In this document: positions 36,241-47,396 of the stretch, one piece after another | How the letters are laid out: each line of letters starts with the position of its first letter | Numbering within the stretch: the stretch's first letter is position 1 | NCBI GenBank assembly: GCA_018257865.1 | Contig: JAEUBA010000056.1 | Span: 151,493 to 215,492 of the forward strand | Direction: 5' to 3' | DNA length: 64,000 bases | From: Stereocaulon alpinum | Taxonomy: Eukaryota > Ascomycota > Lecanoromycetes > Lecanorales > Stereocaulaceae | The notes under the pieces: model-generated | Seen by the model: only the letters and a program-made list of their open reading frames with translations | What the model was told of the DNA's origin: nothing | Databases searched by the model: none | Translations under genes and position numbers: made by a program

Positions 36241-37716
36241 GTGTATCTCATCATGACAGGATTATTTCAAGTGCCTCATGAGGTTATACTCAACATCTTC
36301 CCTTATCTTCATCCTTCCACTCTCATCGATTTCACCTGCCTCTGCAAACGTCACTATGCACTCTCCACAAAGTTCCTCAAGAAGCATAAAGAACTTCAAG
36401 CCAAGTATCTCGAGATCAGTGACCGCTATTCGTCGACTGTCCCTACAGTCTTGAAGGAGATTCTACTTGACCCTCGGTTAGCATGGTATATCAGACGTCT
36501 CATTGTCTACAATCAGCGAACCTCCTTCGAATTTTGGGAGGAGTTTGATGGCAGGGACTGGACATCAGATTCTAGGACGTTAGCTGTCAGACTGCCATTC
36601 TGGCAGTCATTTTACTCTTTCGAAGATCTGCAACTGTTCCGCGAAGCTCTACAATGGCTCCCGTTGAAGAAGGCAACGACACTCGCTGGTCAGATTGAAC
36701 AGGGCGGTGACGACCCGTTGAAGTTATTGCTTGCATACCTCGCGCCCAACATAGAAACTCTAGTGGTAACGGCCTATGAGCACGTAGATCAGGACGAATC
36801 CTTCGTTGAGGATTTGAGCGAATTATTGAGAATTGTCGCTCACATGCCAAAAGGCAACCGACCAGCTTGCTTCAAGATGCTCTCAAGGGTCCACTTGAAT
36901 CACTGGGTGCAGAGACGATCTAGCGGGGAGCAGATGGAACTTCCTTTTCGCACTCTTGTGCCGTTCCTGACCCTTCCTGCGCTCGAGACATTGTACGTGG
37001 GCGTCGGAGGCTGGCATGGTTACGGGAATTACCCTGAGCACCAATGGGAGTTCGAAACATGCTCATCTGCTATCAAAACCCTCGGCTTGGCGATGATGTA
37101 TCTCCGCTCCAATGAAGATGAGCCCGGTCAGCGTGACTGTAAACAAGCTCAAACGAAGCTACTCCGGCTTTCGGCGGACACACTAGAGACTATCCAGCTT
37201 GGACCAGGGAACAACCAATATTGCTTGCCATTGTTACGGGAATGCAAGATTCTGAAGGACGTCATAATTGACATCCGCCATCTGTTTCCCAAGGAGATGT
37301 GGCTGGAATGGCGACAAACGCGTGCATCGCGGATGGAGCAAACTCATTGGTCGATGGATCTCAACAGCATACTACCGGCATCTGTCGAGAGGCTCAAGGT
37401 CACAGGCCACCATACACTGGGTTTAAGGCCACGAATGACGAATATCCTTGTTGAAGGTCTTTCGGATTTTGTGAAATCGAAAGCCTATGCAAGTACCGGC
37501 TTGCAGGGAATTTGCACTCGCCGCTTGTACCTCGAAGACGAGAGACGTCTTGTGCAGCCACTTGTAGCCGGCTCCGATAGGCAGAGGATCCAAGAGGTCT
37601 GCGAAGCTGCTGATGTCGTGTACAGCGGAGATAATCAAGAGGAATGCAAAATTTGTGTAGTTCGGCTTTCTGTGCTAGGGGAGGGCATAGACTGGTCTAA
37701 CGACTTCCAATGCTAG
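36241..37716 (+). CDS. F-box-like protein
   Basis: A 491-residue single-exon protein. The N-terminus, LFQVPHEVILNIFPYLHPST followed by LIDFTCLCKRHYAL, fits an F-box (residues ~7-50), the Skp1-binding motif of SCF ubiquitin ligases. The remainder alternates Leu-rich segments (for example LPALETLYVGVGGWHGYG and TLETIQLGPGNNQYCLPLL) without a clear repeat register, as in many fungal F-box proteins of unknown substrate. There is no membrane segment. An alternative ATG lies four codons in. The 3' flank (37710-38006) has only an overlapping shadow frame. Confidence 0.75.
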   Translation: MYLIMTGLFQVPHEVILNIFPYLHPSTLIDFTCLCKRHYALSTKFLKKHKELQAKYLEISDRYSSTVPTVLKEILLDPRLAWYIRRLIVYNQRTSFEFWEEFDGRDWTSDSRTLAVRLPFWQSFYSFEDLQLFREALQWLPLKKATTLAGQIEQGGDDPLKLLLAYLAPNIETLVVTAYEHVDQDESFVEDLSELLRIVAHMPKGNRPACFKMLSRVHLNHWVQRRSSGEQMELPFRTLVPFLTLPALETLYVGVGGWHGYGNYPEHQWEFETCSSAIKTLGLAMMYLRSNEDEPGQRDCKQAQTKLLRLSADTLETIQLGPGNNQYCLPLLRECKILKDVIIDIRHLFPKEMWLEWRQTRASRMEQTHWSMDLNSILPASVERLKVTGHHTLGLRPRMTNILVEGLSDFVKSKAYASTGLQGICTRRLYLEDERRLVQPLVAGSDRQRIQEVCEAADVVYSGDNQEECKICVVRLSVLGEGIDWSNDFQC

Positions 37717-39065
37717 ATATCAAAGCTATGCACATTGCCTGGGAGACTTGCGATTGGATGCGCCATATGACCAGTAGTTCAACACAGGTGCCCATGAGTG
37801 ACGGATCCGAGAAATTTCCTGCGTCTCTTGTTGGACAGCGTGACTGTTCCTCATCTGACGGAGGCAGCAGCAATGTGCCTAAACGGTTTGACGCCTTGAT
37901 TGCATCGTATTCCGATCAGCGCGAGGATGTGCCCGTCGGAGCCAGATCCATCTGCATAGGGGGAACTACGATCAGTGTGCATCGTCTGCACCTTTTACAA
38001 GCATAAAGATCCACGTGATATAGTTGTTTCGACGCAGACACTTTGGCCATGATAGATTATGGATTTCATCAAGCAGCTATCAAGAAGACAAAAGACCCTA
38101 CAAGACCGATTCCGTCGGCGCAATACGTCGGAGCATTTGACACTCGCCAAAACCCTGCGACCACCAATGGAAGGAGTGGGCTTGATTTCTGCTTGGGAAT
38201 CACTGGTCTACGACATAAGAATCGAAAAGCCTTCATCTGCATTGAATCGTTGATCGAGGATGAAGGAATAGAAAATCCAAGATACTGTGTATTTAAACCA
38301 TGAACCCGCTTCAAGCCCGAGCGTCGATTTTAATACAGTGAAGTTTTGCGGGTGCTTAGGAATCCACGCAGGGGACGTGGTCTATAGATCGACGATGTGA
38401 ATAATTGTATCTTACGATTTCTAATTCGTCGCAAGTCTGTCTTGACTCCGAGCCTATCGAGATAATCGTCTTGTTTTCACCTGATCAGGGAGGGTGTCGT
38501 GGTCGGAGGCATGGCTGGTCGATGGCTACTCTACACTTGTGCTGGTATTGAAACCTTCCAGCTACCGCTGTGATGTCTCTTGATGTAGGCTGTAGCTGTG
38601 GATAGAACTACTCGCGGAACCCTTTCGTAAGATGCATGGACCTAATTTAGGTTCAAGCTTACCATCCTCCCCCGTCAGGCTACTTGCTTCACCTAATGCG
38701 ATATGCAGGGGCCATGACAAGATAGGCGAGAAGGGTCATTAATGGTCGGTCAAGAAATCCGGGAGAAGTAGGGCTCCGCACGCAGACATTGCGGTTTTGG
38801 ACGAAACAATTTTCGCCGAGGATCAATGAATTACATGTTTGTGGTTGTATGGATTTCTCATGCAGATTGGGTATCTTGTTTGTAGCAGCTTAACTTGATA
38901 ACTACATGTTTCCAAAAGTCCTCCTCGTGTGTAGCTTAGCCCTTATTTGGACTCCGTGGGAAAGCTCCAGACAACAGCAACATCCAGTTCTTCGCAACTG
39001 GGTAATGCCAACATAACCGTCCAGCGATGTTGATATGAGCTCAAGGTACATCCACTGCCCTACCA
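37717..39065. other. Intergenic, no clear gene
   Basis: A short frame at 38059-38253 (+, 64 codons, beginning MDFIKQLSRRQKTLQDRFRR) is basic and mildly coding-like but has no partner exons. Nothing else is recognised. Confidence 0.4.
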
Positions 39066-42000
39066 CTACGAACTGTAAGGGTCCCCCTGGCCAGGGAGAA
39101 GCGCCGGCCCCGAATCATTCAAATCGGTCAGCGTCTGGGCTGCACGTGTGCTTTTAGGCGCTGATCCCATAGCGACTGTGGGGTCCGGTCGGGCTTGTGA
39201 TGGTCCTGTATATGTAGCTGCAGCGGGTAGCTAAACAGACATCACGAAAGATTAGGATATGATTAACATATACATTTTCGCCAGATAGAAAGTTGATGAA
39301 CGGAAGATGTAATGGCTAAGACGGGTGGGGGTGAGCAAAAGCTTACCTGCTTTTTGAGATCTCCAGATTGGAGAGGCGGCGGCATTGTCGAGTAGGCGCA
39401 CGTATCTCCCACAGCGGTCGATATCGTTGGGTAAAGCTTGCCGTTCTCGCAGGAACAGATTTGGTCGTCGATGTCTTCAGAAGCAGGGTTCTCACTATGC
39501 AGACGTTAGTATACGTGCCAGTGAAATCTAATTATTAGGGAAGCGTATCAACTTACACGCCCATACAGAAATTCATCGGTATGGTAGACATGGCAGCACT
39601 GGTAGGCTTCCGCGGCGAGGTTACCAGAGTTGTTGGGGTAGGGCTAGACTTGGAGGGTGGATGTGCTGGAGGTAGAGCGGCTTTCGAAGAGGTGGAATGA
39701 GTCGATATCGGAGTAGATGGTGGTGGTGTGTGCGATCTGGAAGACGTAGGCGTAGATTTCGTCGTTCGAGAGGAGCTGGTTGTTTTAGATGAGCTGGACG
39801 TCCGAGAAGAGCTCATCGGACTGGGACTTTTCTTCGGCGGTGGATCATTAGGGCTACCTCCTCCACCGCCCCCTCCTCTGCCCCCGCCAGACAGACTATT
39901 GATCAGCCCATTTGCCGCATTACCGATAGTTGACCCTACCGCGTTTGCTGCACTACTAAGAGTCCCCCCTGCCGCGTTTGCTGCGTCACCAGCAGCTCCA
40001 CCGGCCGCGTTTGCTGCATTACCGAGAGCTTTCCCTGCACCTTTCGCTGCGTTGCCGATAGCGTTACCACCTCCGCCTCCTCCACCTCCTCCACCCCCTC
40101 CGCCTTTGGCCCCTTTGGCCCCTTCTCCAACATTACTACCACCACTTCCTTTCCCTGCGTCGCCTCCTTGTTTTGATGCCCCATCATCGCAAGATGATCT
40201 GCGGCAGATCTGGGAGCCACCATTGCCACCACCGTTACCACTTCCTTGGCCCCCAGGCCTTGGTGTATTGGGATTCACTGATCATTTCCGAGTCAGCGTT
40301 TCTATCTCTGCATGAACGCGGAGTCGAAAGACATGTCTTATAAGCAAGAGAATTTGCCGGCTCATGACGAGGCTTGGACAAGGAAATTATAAAACAGAAA
40401 GGAAACTTACACCGCGCAGGGGGGTTATCGTCAATGGGACTGACGGGAGTGTCGTCGACCGGTGCCGATCCATCGGGTGGTGACACTGGCCTCTGTGTCT
40501 CGGGTGGGCTACTATCTGCTGGAGGATTCGTGTCTGCAGGAGGTCTACTGTCGGCTGGAGGATTCGTGTCTGGTGGGTACTTTGGAGGTTGCCACTAAAT
40601 GATCCCTGAGTCAAAGCTGATTGAGGAAACATTTCTCATGAATTGGGAAAGGTCTCGATGAGGTATGAATGTGGAATTAGTCGCTCAGGAAATATGACTC
40701 ACCTTGGGAGGCAGTTTTCCAATCTGGTCTAGTGACTGAAAAGGGTTAGTCTGGGGTACAGGAGGTCGGAGCACTCTTGGAGGGCGTGGCTGATTCTCTG
40801 GTGGGACGGTCGGACTGTCTGGTCTAGCTGCCATAGTTCTTCAATTAGTCAATGTCTCATCTGGGATGTGGTTCTGTCTTATCTGCGAACAGGGGAGTCT
40901 CGAGGATGTTGAAAGAGGCGATCTGGGGAGAGTAACAACTTACGCGTTCCTGGATCCTCCGAAGGAGGATTCTCTGAGGGAGGAGGGTTCTCTGATGGAG
41001 GAGGATTCTCTGAAGGGGGAGGGTTCTCTGAGGGAGGAGGGTTCTCTGAGGGAGGAATATCGGGTTTATACTTAGGAGGTTGCCATTTAGGAGGCCTATT
41101 AAAGTACGGAGTCAGTGCTAGTGGTCTACACAACTTGATGGTCACTTGAACTGTCTCATTAACCAGAATATCTCCGGCGAAGTAGAGACGTCGATTCAGA
41201 GCATATACTTACAATTTGCCAATCTGGTCCAACGGCTGAAATGGATCAGTTCGGGGTATAGGGGGTCGTAGTACCCTAGGAGGTGCCGGCCTAGGTGGTG
41301 GATCATCTGGAACAAGGGTTGGGCTGTCAGGTCTTGGAGTCCCAGGATCCTCACCGAGTGGATTGCCGCCAGGAGGGTTCTCACCAGGAGGGTTGCTACC
41401 AGGAGGATTGCTGCCAGGAGGATTCTTGGTTGGTGGTTGACCTGCTGGTGGCTTGTTCCCAGGACCTGGTTTAGGCTTCTTGCCTAGGGGAACGGGGATT
41501 GGGACGGAAATCAGGACTGGACCTGTAGGGGCAGAAGACGAAGTTACAGTTCGGATATCACTCGTCTGGGTTGGAGGCAATGACGTGGGGCTCCGTATAT
41601 GAGAGGTACCCTCGTTAGACTTTTGCGTGGAAGGTGCTGATGTCGCGCTTTTGACGGAGGCGGCCGATGAAGCTGTCGCCGAAATCGATATAGAATTTGA
41701 TAGGGCTGTAGCACTCGAAGCTGACTGCGCAGATTTCGAGTTCGAAGTTTCCGAGGCGATGTCTGTGCCAGATCCTGTGGAAGCATCACTAGATATAGAA
41801 ACAGAATTCTGGTGACTGTTAGAGATTGGCGGAGCCGTGGCACTTGAAGCAGAATTATGCGAAGCCGATGGGTCGGTGTTTGGGGAACGGCTAGGAGAAT
41901 CGGTTGATACGAGAGCTGAAGTCGGCATGCTGTTCGAGACTGACGACGCCTTATTAGTTGAGTCTGAGAATGCGAAATCTGTGACTGAAGCGGCGGTAGA

Positions 42001-43371
42001 TACATCCTTGGAAACAGAAGCCAAAGGGAGTTGGCTATTCGATACTGAGAAGGCTGTCTTACTCAAAGCTGATGTTGCGGATTTCGCCCCTGAAGCGGTA
42101 GATCGGCCGCTTGGTGTAGAAGCTGAATCTAGCGAATTGGAGACAGTTAGACTTGCACCGCTTAAATTAGATAGTGCGGAAGCAGACTTTATGGCGAAAG
42201 AGGTCGCGCTGTTCGCAATGGAGTCCGCCGGAGTGCCGCTTTGTATGGAAGCCGGGCCAGGCAAAATATTGGAGCCTGGGACATCTGCAGAAGATAACGA
42301 TGGTTGGGCAGATGCAGCATTTGAGGATTCACTTGAGCCTACCTGCAGAGATGCAGCTTTTGATTCTTGAGACTGCAAAGATGCAGCGGTCAGAACTGAT
42401 GCTGCTGATTGAAATTTTGATGCGCCTGAATCCAGTATCGACGCCGATAACGAAGGAGACAGCTCGCCATTTTGAGCCGATGGATATGACACGGAAGGAG
42501 ACAGCTGCGTAGTTGACTTGAAAGACGTGGTAGAGACCACTGACTCTATAATGGAAGACCTGCCAACGCCAACGATGCTGGACAAGCTAGAAGATTCGGA
42601 AGAGACTCTTCCAGTAATATCCGGTGCTATAGCATTACTGGATGTACTGATCCCGCCCGCAGTATGTGAAAGGCTGTCAGGTGGCGCGTTGGCTTGAGCT
42701 TCGCCAATGCCAGTGCTTACAGTACTTGGAGCGTTTGCACTTGGCACGAAGGTCTGGGAGACAACCGTGGTCCCTACTGCGTCAGTAATCAAACTTTGGA
42801 AGGACGTGAATGTCTGAGAAGCATCAGAATTGCCCACCGCACCAGTGGTGATGCCTCCAGGCGGACGACTTGTTTGTGCATGGGATGGCGAGTTTTCACT
42901 GACTGGGGACAGCTCGCTGGCTGGCAAAGAAGGTATACTCAAATCCGGTGCTGCTGGAAACAAGGCGCTGAAAGGCCATGGTGCGTCCGATTGCAACAGT
43001 GGATTTACGGATACTGTTGTCGTTATCGGGCTTGCTGAGGAGGGGCCCTGCGTAGGCATCTGAGTACATTCTTGCCAGGATACAGCAGCGGTTCCGTCTT
43101 GACGATATGCCTCTTGAAGGGTGATATTGATAGAAGCATCGTGAATGATGATACATGGCGGGGGATCCTTGATCGTTGTAGTATGAGTGCTCAGCTGACT
43201 ATTGGCCGTTCTAACATTGGAAATGACCGTGAGAAGGATCATTAAGTAGATAGTGGAGATGCTGATCGGTTCTAGTACGCTGCGCATACTCGCCGAGTCT
43301 AAGGTATCGACAGCTGAGAAGCCATACACTCCTCTTGCCAAGGACAAGAGGATATATGAGAAACGCAGCAA
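39066..43371 (-). CDS. Large mucin-like surface protein (Ser/Thr-, Pro- and Gly-rich), seven exons
   Basis: Seven exons join in frame into 1217 residues: 43371-41213, 41095-40944, 40827-40703, 40594-40411, 40277-39557, 39494-39347 and 39230-39066. Most donors are GTAAGT or GTGAGT. The N-terminus carries two hydrophobic stretches; MRSVLEPISISTIYLMILL (from ATG 43290) is a good signal peptide, so the start may be there rather than at 43371. Order: a ~600-residue Ser/Ala/Thr domain likely to be heavily O-glycosylated; a Pro-rich part with SENPPP repeats; PPKWQPPKY segments; a Gly/Asn/Ala-rich part; a Ser/Thr/Pro stalk; and a Cys-containing end (NFCMGV, DQICSCENGKLYP, TCAYSTMPPP) seen in other fungal secreted glycoproteins. 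No catalytic domain and no clear GPI signal. Probable cell-wall or secreted structural/adhesive glycoprotein (inference). Confidence 0.72.
40970..41062. repeat. 18-bp minisatellite in the mucin-like gene
   Basis: About five copies of an 18-bp unit (consensus GGAGGAGGGTTCTCTGAG on the plus strand) encode SENPPP repeats on the minus strand. Related GGAGGATTCGTGTC-type and GGAGGGTTGCTACCA-type units recur at about 40500-40580 and 41365-41435 within the same gene. Confidence 0.85.
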
Positions 43372-44510
43372 TTAGCACAAAAGGTCCTAATCAGATGAAA
43401 TCACCATTGATGACCCTTTTTGCTTCTTTCAGTTCATATCCTTCGTCACGGTAGTAACAATGTTCACGGATGCATGACGCTGACCTAAAGAATGAGGACT
43501 CATACTATGTCCTGTATTACGACCCAAATTGCCATTATCACACAAAGGAGTCTTCAATAAGCTAAATCAGATCAAGCGCGACAACGAGTCAGGGTAGACA
43601 AAGGATTCGGGGCCCATTGAGTCCCGATTATGCTGTCAATAGGCTTGTAGCCTGATCCTGCTCTCAATAGAGTCATAATATGGCTGTTGCCCGAATACGT
43701 TGTCGATCTCTGGTGGTAGTCGCCGTAGCTATCGGTAAGGACTGTCAGTATCTCCCCGAACGTACGCCAGCTTTGCCTTGCACCTCCCGGCTGCGCGAGT
43801 CACATGATAAATCCGAAGTACCATACAATCGTCTTTGAGGATCGGCCTGTATTCACATCGTCGCTCCTTTGCTCGCACTCTTGCTTCTGGCGGTAGACGG
43901 GATTTCGTTCGCATGCGTTGCAGTGTTGGGCATCGTACAGGCTCATTAGCACCATTCCCAACAACACTGAGCGAAAGGATGTGATAGGAGCTTTGGAAGA
44001 AGGGAGCGCTTAACCCCCATGTACTATTCGAGGATGGAACTACCCCATAGAACATTCGTAGCATTGCGGCCTGACGGTACTTGTACCAGCGAGAACGACG
44101 TCGAATGCTCTATGCAAGGGGGTGGTAGTCAGCCCTCTTGACTCCCACACATCCAGTCAGACTCGCGATAGATTTGACTGAGGCGTGGTGGAATCTATGT
44201 TGGAAGCCGAGGATTCTGTAGCAAGTGCTTGGCGCTAATAACAAAGGCTTGGCACGTTTTCTCCACTTCCATCCCGTCACTAGAGTAAGTAGGTACCGCA
44301 GGTTCTGAAAGTCTGGTTACACTCGGACTCGGAGTACTTGCTCCATCCGAAGGCGTGAACCCTGAATTGAATCTTCTAGGAACCATGTACGGAACGACGA
44401 TCTCTAACTGTACCGTGCGCCTGTCAGCGCCGCGTCCGAAGGCGGCACCAAAGAGCCAAATCTTCATCATCCCAATCCCGTACAGTACGACTTTACTGCA
44501 TTAGCGAGTA
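43372..44510. other. Intergenic between divergent genes
   Basis: About 1.1 kb between the mucin-like gene and the methyltransferase. A 91-codon frame on the minus strand (44470-44195, MMKIWLFGAAFGRGADRR...) starts 40 bp from the methyltransferase ATG; it is probably not a gene. Nothing else is recognised. Confidence 0.4.
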
Positions 44511-45646
44511 ATGGAACTATCAACGGGTGTAGAGCCCCAAGAGACAAATCTCACTCGGTCCGCATCAATGGGCATTGGCAATGAATACGTGATTACACCT
44601 CCAGCTTCCACCTCTTTTGGCGTGCTTAAAGATCGCATCAAGCAACATTACGAAGTCTGCTCGGACTACTACTACTCGCTCTGGTAAGCATGCATACACA
44701 TGTACCTGGCTCATCTGCTGACCAGTAGGGGCGAGCATATTCACCATGGCTACTTCCTTCACCCTGAAGACACAAAAGAGCTGGCCCAGACTCGACTCAT
44801 AGACCTACTGCTCCAAACCTCCAAGCTACCTCGTGGAAGCAGCGTTCTCGACGTTGGTTGTGGCATTGGTGGCACGTCACGATATCTGGCGAGGGAAACG
44901 GCGTGTAATGTGACCGGCATCACCATCAGTGGGCAGCAAGTGAAGTTGGCAAAACAGTTGACAGCAAAGGAGGCAGCCAGTGGAGGAAAAGTCATCGATG
45001 GGGCTACACCCGTGAAGGTGAACGAAGGATCAGTACGCTATTTGGAGCTTGATGCCGACCGAATGGGAGACTTCTTCGACAAGGCCACGTTTGATGCTGT
45101 CTGGATCTCGGAAGCCCTGAGCCATTTGCCTGATAAAGAGCTCTTCTTCCGCAATGCGGAGACCTTGCTCAAACCGGGCGGCAAGTTAGTAGTGGCGGAT
45201 TGGTTCAAGGCTGAAGCATTGAACGAAATGCAAATGGACGCAGATATCAAGCCCATTGAAGGTCAGGAGACTCTCGTTGTTGCAGTAGATATTTCGCTAA
45301 AGGTTCCCAAAGATGGCATGCTGCTCCCACGGCTCTGTATGACACGGGAATACATTCAGTATGCCCAGCAGGTCGGGCTGAAGGTGTTTGCAAAAACTAT
45401 CGATATCAGCAATGAGGTATCCAAGACTTGGTGAGTAGTAACCGTGAGTATTAATCGACACAACTGCTGATCATGCTCACTCTACGCAGGGACATCTCAT
45501 GGTCGCTCATCCAATCACCTGCGCTGTGGGCCTTTGCATTTTCCCAAGGTCGGGACGCTATTGCATTCCTGCAGGCTTTTCGGGCCATGCGAAGGGGCTA
45601 TGCGAATGGAACATTTCGCTATGCTGTAATGGTCTTCCAGAAGTGA
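44511..45646 (+). CDS. SAM-dependent small-molecule methyltransferase
   Basis: Class I (Rossmann) methyltransferase, resembling the gamma-tocopherol/sterol-type O/C-methyltransferases common in fungal secondary metabolism. Exons 44511-44683, 44729-45430 and 45490-45646 give 343 residues; the introns are 45 and 59 nt and every join restores a Trp codon (TG|G). Motif I VLDVGCGIGG lies at ~97-106, after HIHHGYF (~61-67), a block of the tocopherol-methyltransferase group. LLKPGGKLVVADWF is the post-motif strand. The C-terminal exon ends RRGYANGTFRYAVMVFQK. The start at 44511 is preferred; a second in-frame ATG is at 44568. No signal peptide or membrane helix. The substrate is unknown. The next recognisable gene, 1.75 kb downstream, is a P450, so the two may act on one compound (inference). 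Confidence 0.88.
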
Positions 45647-47396
45647 CACCTAGCATAGCTCCGTGTCAATATATAATATCATACAATTAAATTAAAATAT
45701 GAAAGAACGGTCTTCCTCTTCAAGGCCTAGTATGTTGAGTATTCTATGGCCTGTTATGATGGGATGCCGTTTAACATCTAGGACTGTTTAAGATATGTTG
45801 ACTGCTCTTGATAGAATGGCATTTGGATTCACTAAGGATGCCTCAAGTAGGTGCAGGCTTCGCGGCCGCGTGCTTATCATGCTCAAAAACAGCCGCGAAC
45901 CAGCTCCGAGAATCCTCCAAAAAGGACAGTCCGTCTGCACAACATTGTCCTCTACCCAAAGAAACCTTGAATCACAATTTTCGGCAGTGTGCGCCATCGG
46001 CTACATTGGTGGTAGTCGCGTGACCAGGATGCCTAACAAGCCTTGCTCCGATCCAAAACGATCTTGCGGTTCCATCTTACACCTGAACGCCTTATGATAG
46101 CTAAGCTGACCATCATTCCCGCCTGTGTATAGGCCAGCTGCCACGATATTCAGCTTGATCCGGGCATCTTTACTAATTCATTCGATACATTCCTGAGCAC
46201 TGGCGTAAGGAAGCGTCACCTGAACGCTGGATCGTACCCTCCGGCAGAGTCATGCAAATGTCTCAATGGATGCGTTAGAATATCAGGGCCTGTTGCTTAG
46301 TCAACCGCTAGCGCGCCACCACCTAGAGCACATAAGTAGCCGGCAACCCCCTATACAGAATCTACAAGTTACCCTCAATATGCTAAAGGGGTGAGATACG
46401 ATGGGCTTTGACCCATCTAGGTTTCTGTCGTGACTGTCCCAGAATGGTAATAGCTGACGACCACATCAATTTTGTGCACGCAAGGTCTCTCCTGGCCCTA
46501 GTAGTCCTATTCCGCCGTCTTGACCCTCAGCTATCTGACATGGTGTGGGAACGTGATTTTGATTCTGTACGAGATGCATCATCGACAAGAGACATGCAGA
46601 CACGGGAAGTTTTCTTGTCTTTGGCCGGAGCAATTTTCAAGATTCAACGTATCCATGTCGTAGTTACGGAAGTTTGTTGGACTTGGCATTCGCTTACTCC
46701 ATACCCATTGAGACCCCTACGGAGGGGCCGAGAGGTCTCGCAATCACTCGGTTCAGCTTGCCAAGTCTTATGCACTGGCCAATCACATGTATCCTTTGCC
46801 ATGCGCCTTGCTTATCTTTGCCGAATGGTCGATAGCAAAGCCAATGAATGCCGTTCAGCTCCCTCTCATGACCTTTCAACCACGACACCCGAAAGGTAAG
46901 CTTACTGTGTTCATCATGCAGTGTATATCTGTTAGCGTCGGAGTACCTAGACTCATTGCCTGTTTCTTGATGTCGATGCTTTATCGTGAGGCTCTGGGCG
47001 ATTCTCCAGCTGCCTTAGGCGTTCCATCAGACAGCAGCAGTAAGGACAGTTCTTACTTCGGTCTCAAGATGATCTGCTGGCATGGAGTTACGATTCCATG
47101 AGCTTGGCAAGATCATACCGCTCCCAAAGGAGCCGCGTCTCAAAGAGGGTTGCGTACATCGCGCGCAACTTGTTCCAAATTGGGCGTAGGCTAGTCTGCA
47201 GCATTAATTGAGAAGCCTAGACTTATCTCTGCTTGTATTTCACCAATGGCGTCCCAGCCACCGTTAGTGGGCCAAGGTGCAGTCTCGTATAAGCTTCGTA
47301 TTAGCGGCCAAAGCGTAGTATATGAGACCAGCTCTTCATTCTTTTCCACGGCATTGCCTTCGTCTTGCAAATAGTTCTACCCAGAAATTAAGCACA
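45647..47396. other. Intergenic with one doubtful ORF
   Basis: A 163-codon frame at 46408-46899 (+), starting MTHLGFCRDCPRMVIADDHI, ends just past CCCGAAAG|GTAAGC, a good 5' splice site. I found no convincing second exon and no domain. The rest holds short frames only. Confidence 0.3.

Noticed and set aside
39728..40315. 195-codon plus-strand frame rich in Pro and Leu
   Set aside because: Antisense shadow of the Gly/Ala/Ser-rich exon of the mucin-like gene; the minus-strand frame continues through six in-frame splice joins.
41837..42370. 177-codon acidic plus-strand frame
   Set aside because: Antisense shadow of the Ser/Ala-rich first exon of the mucin-like gene.
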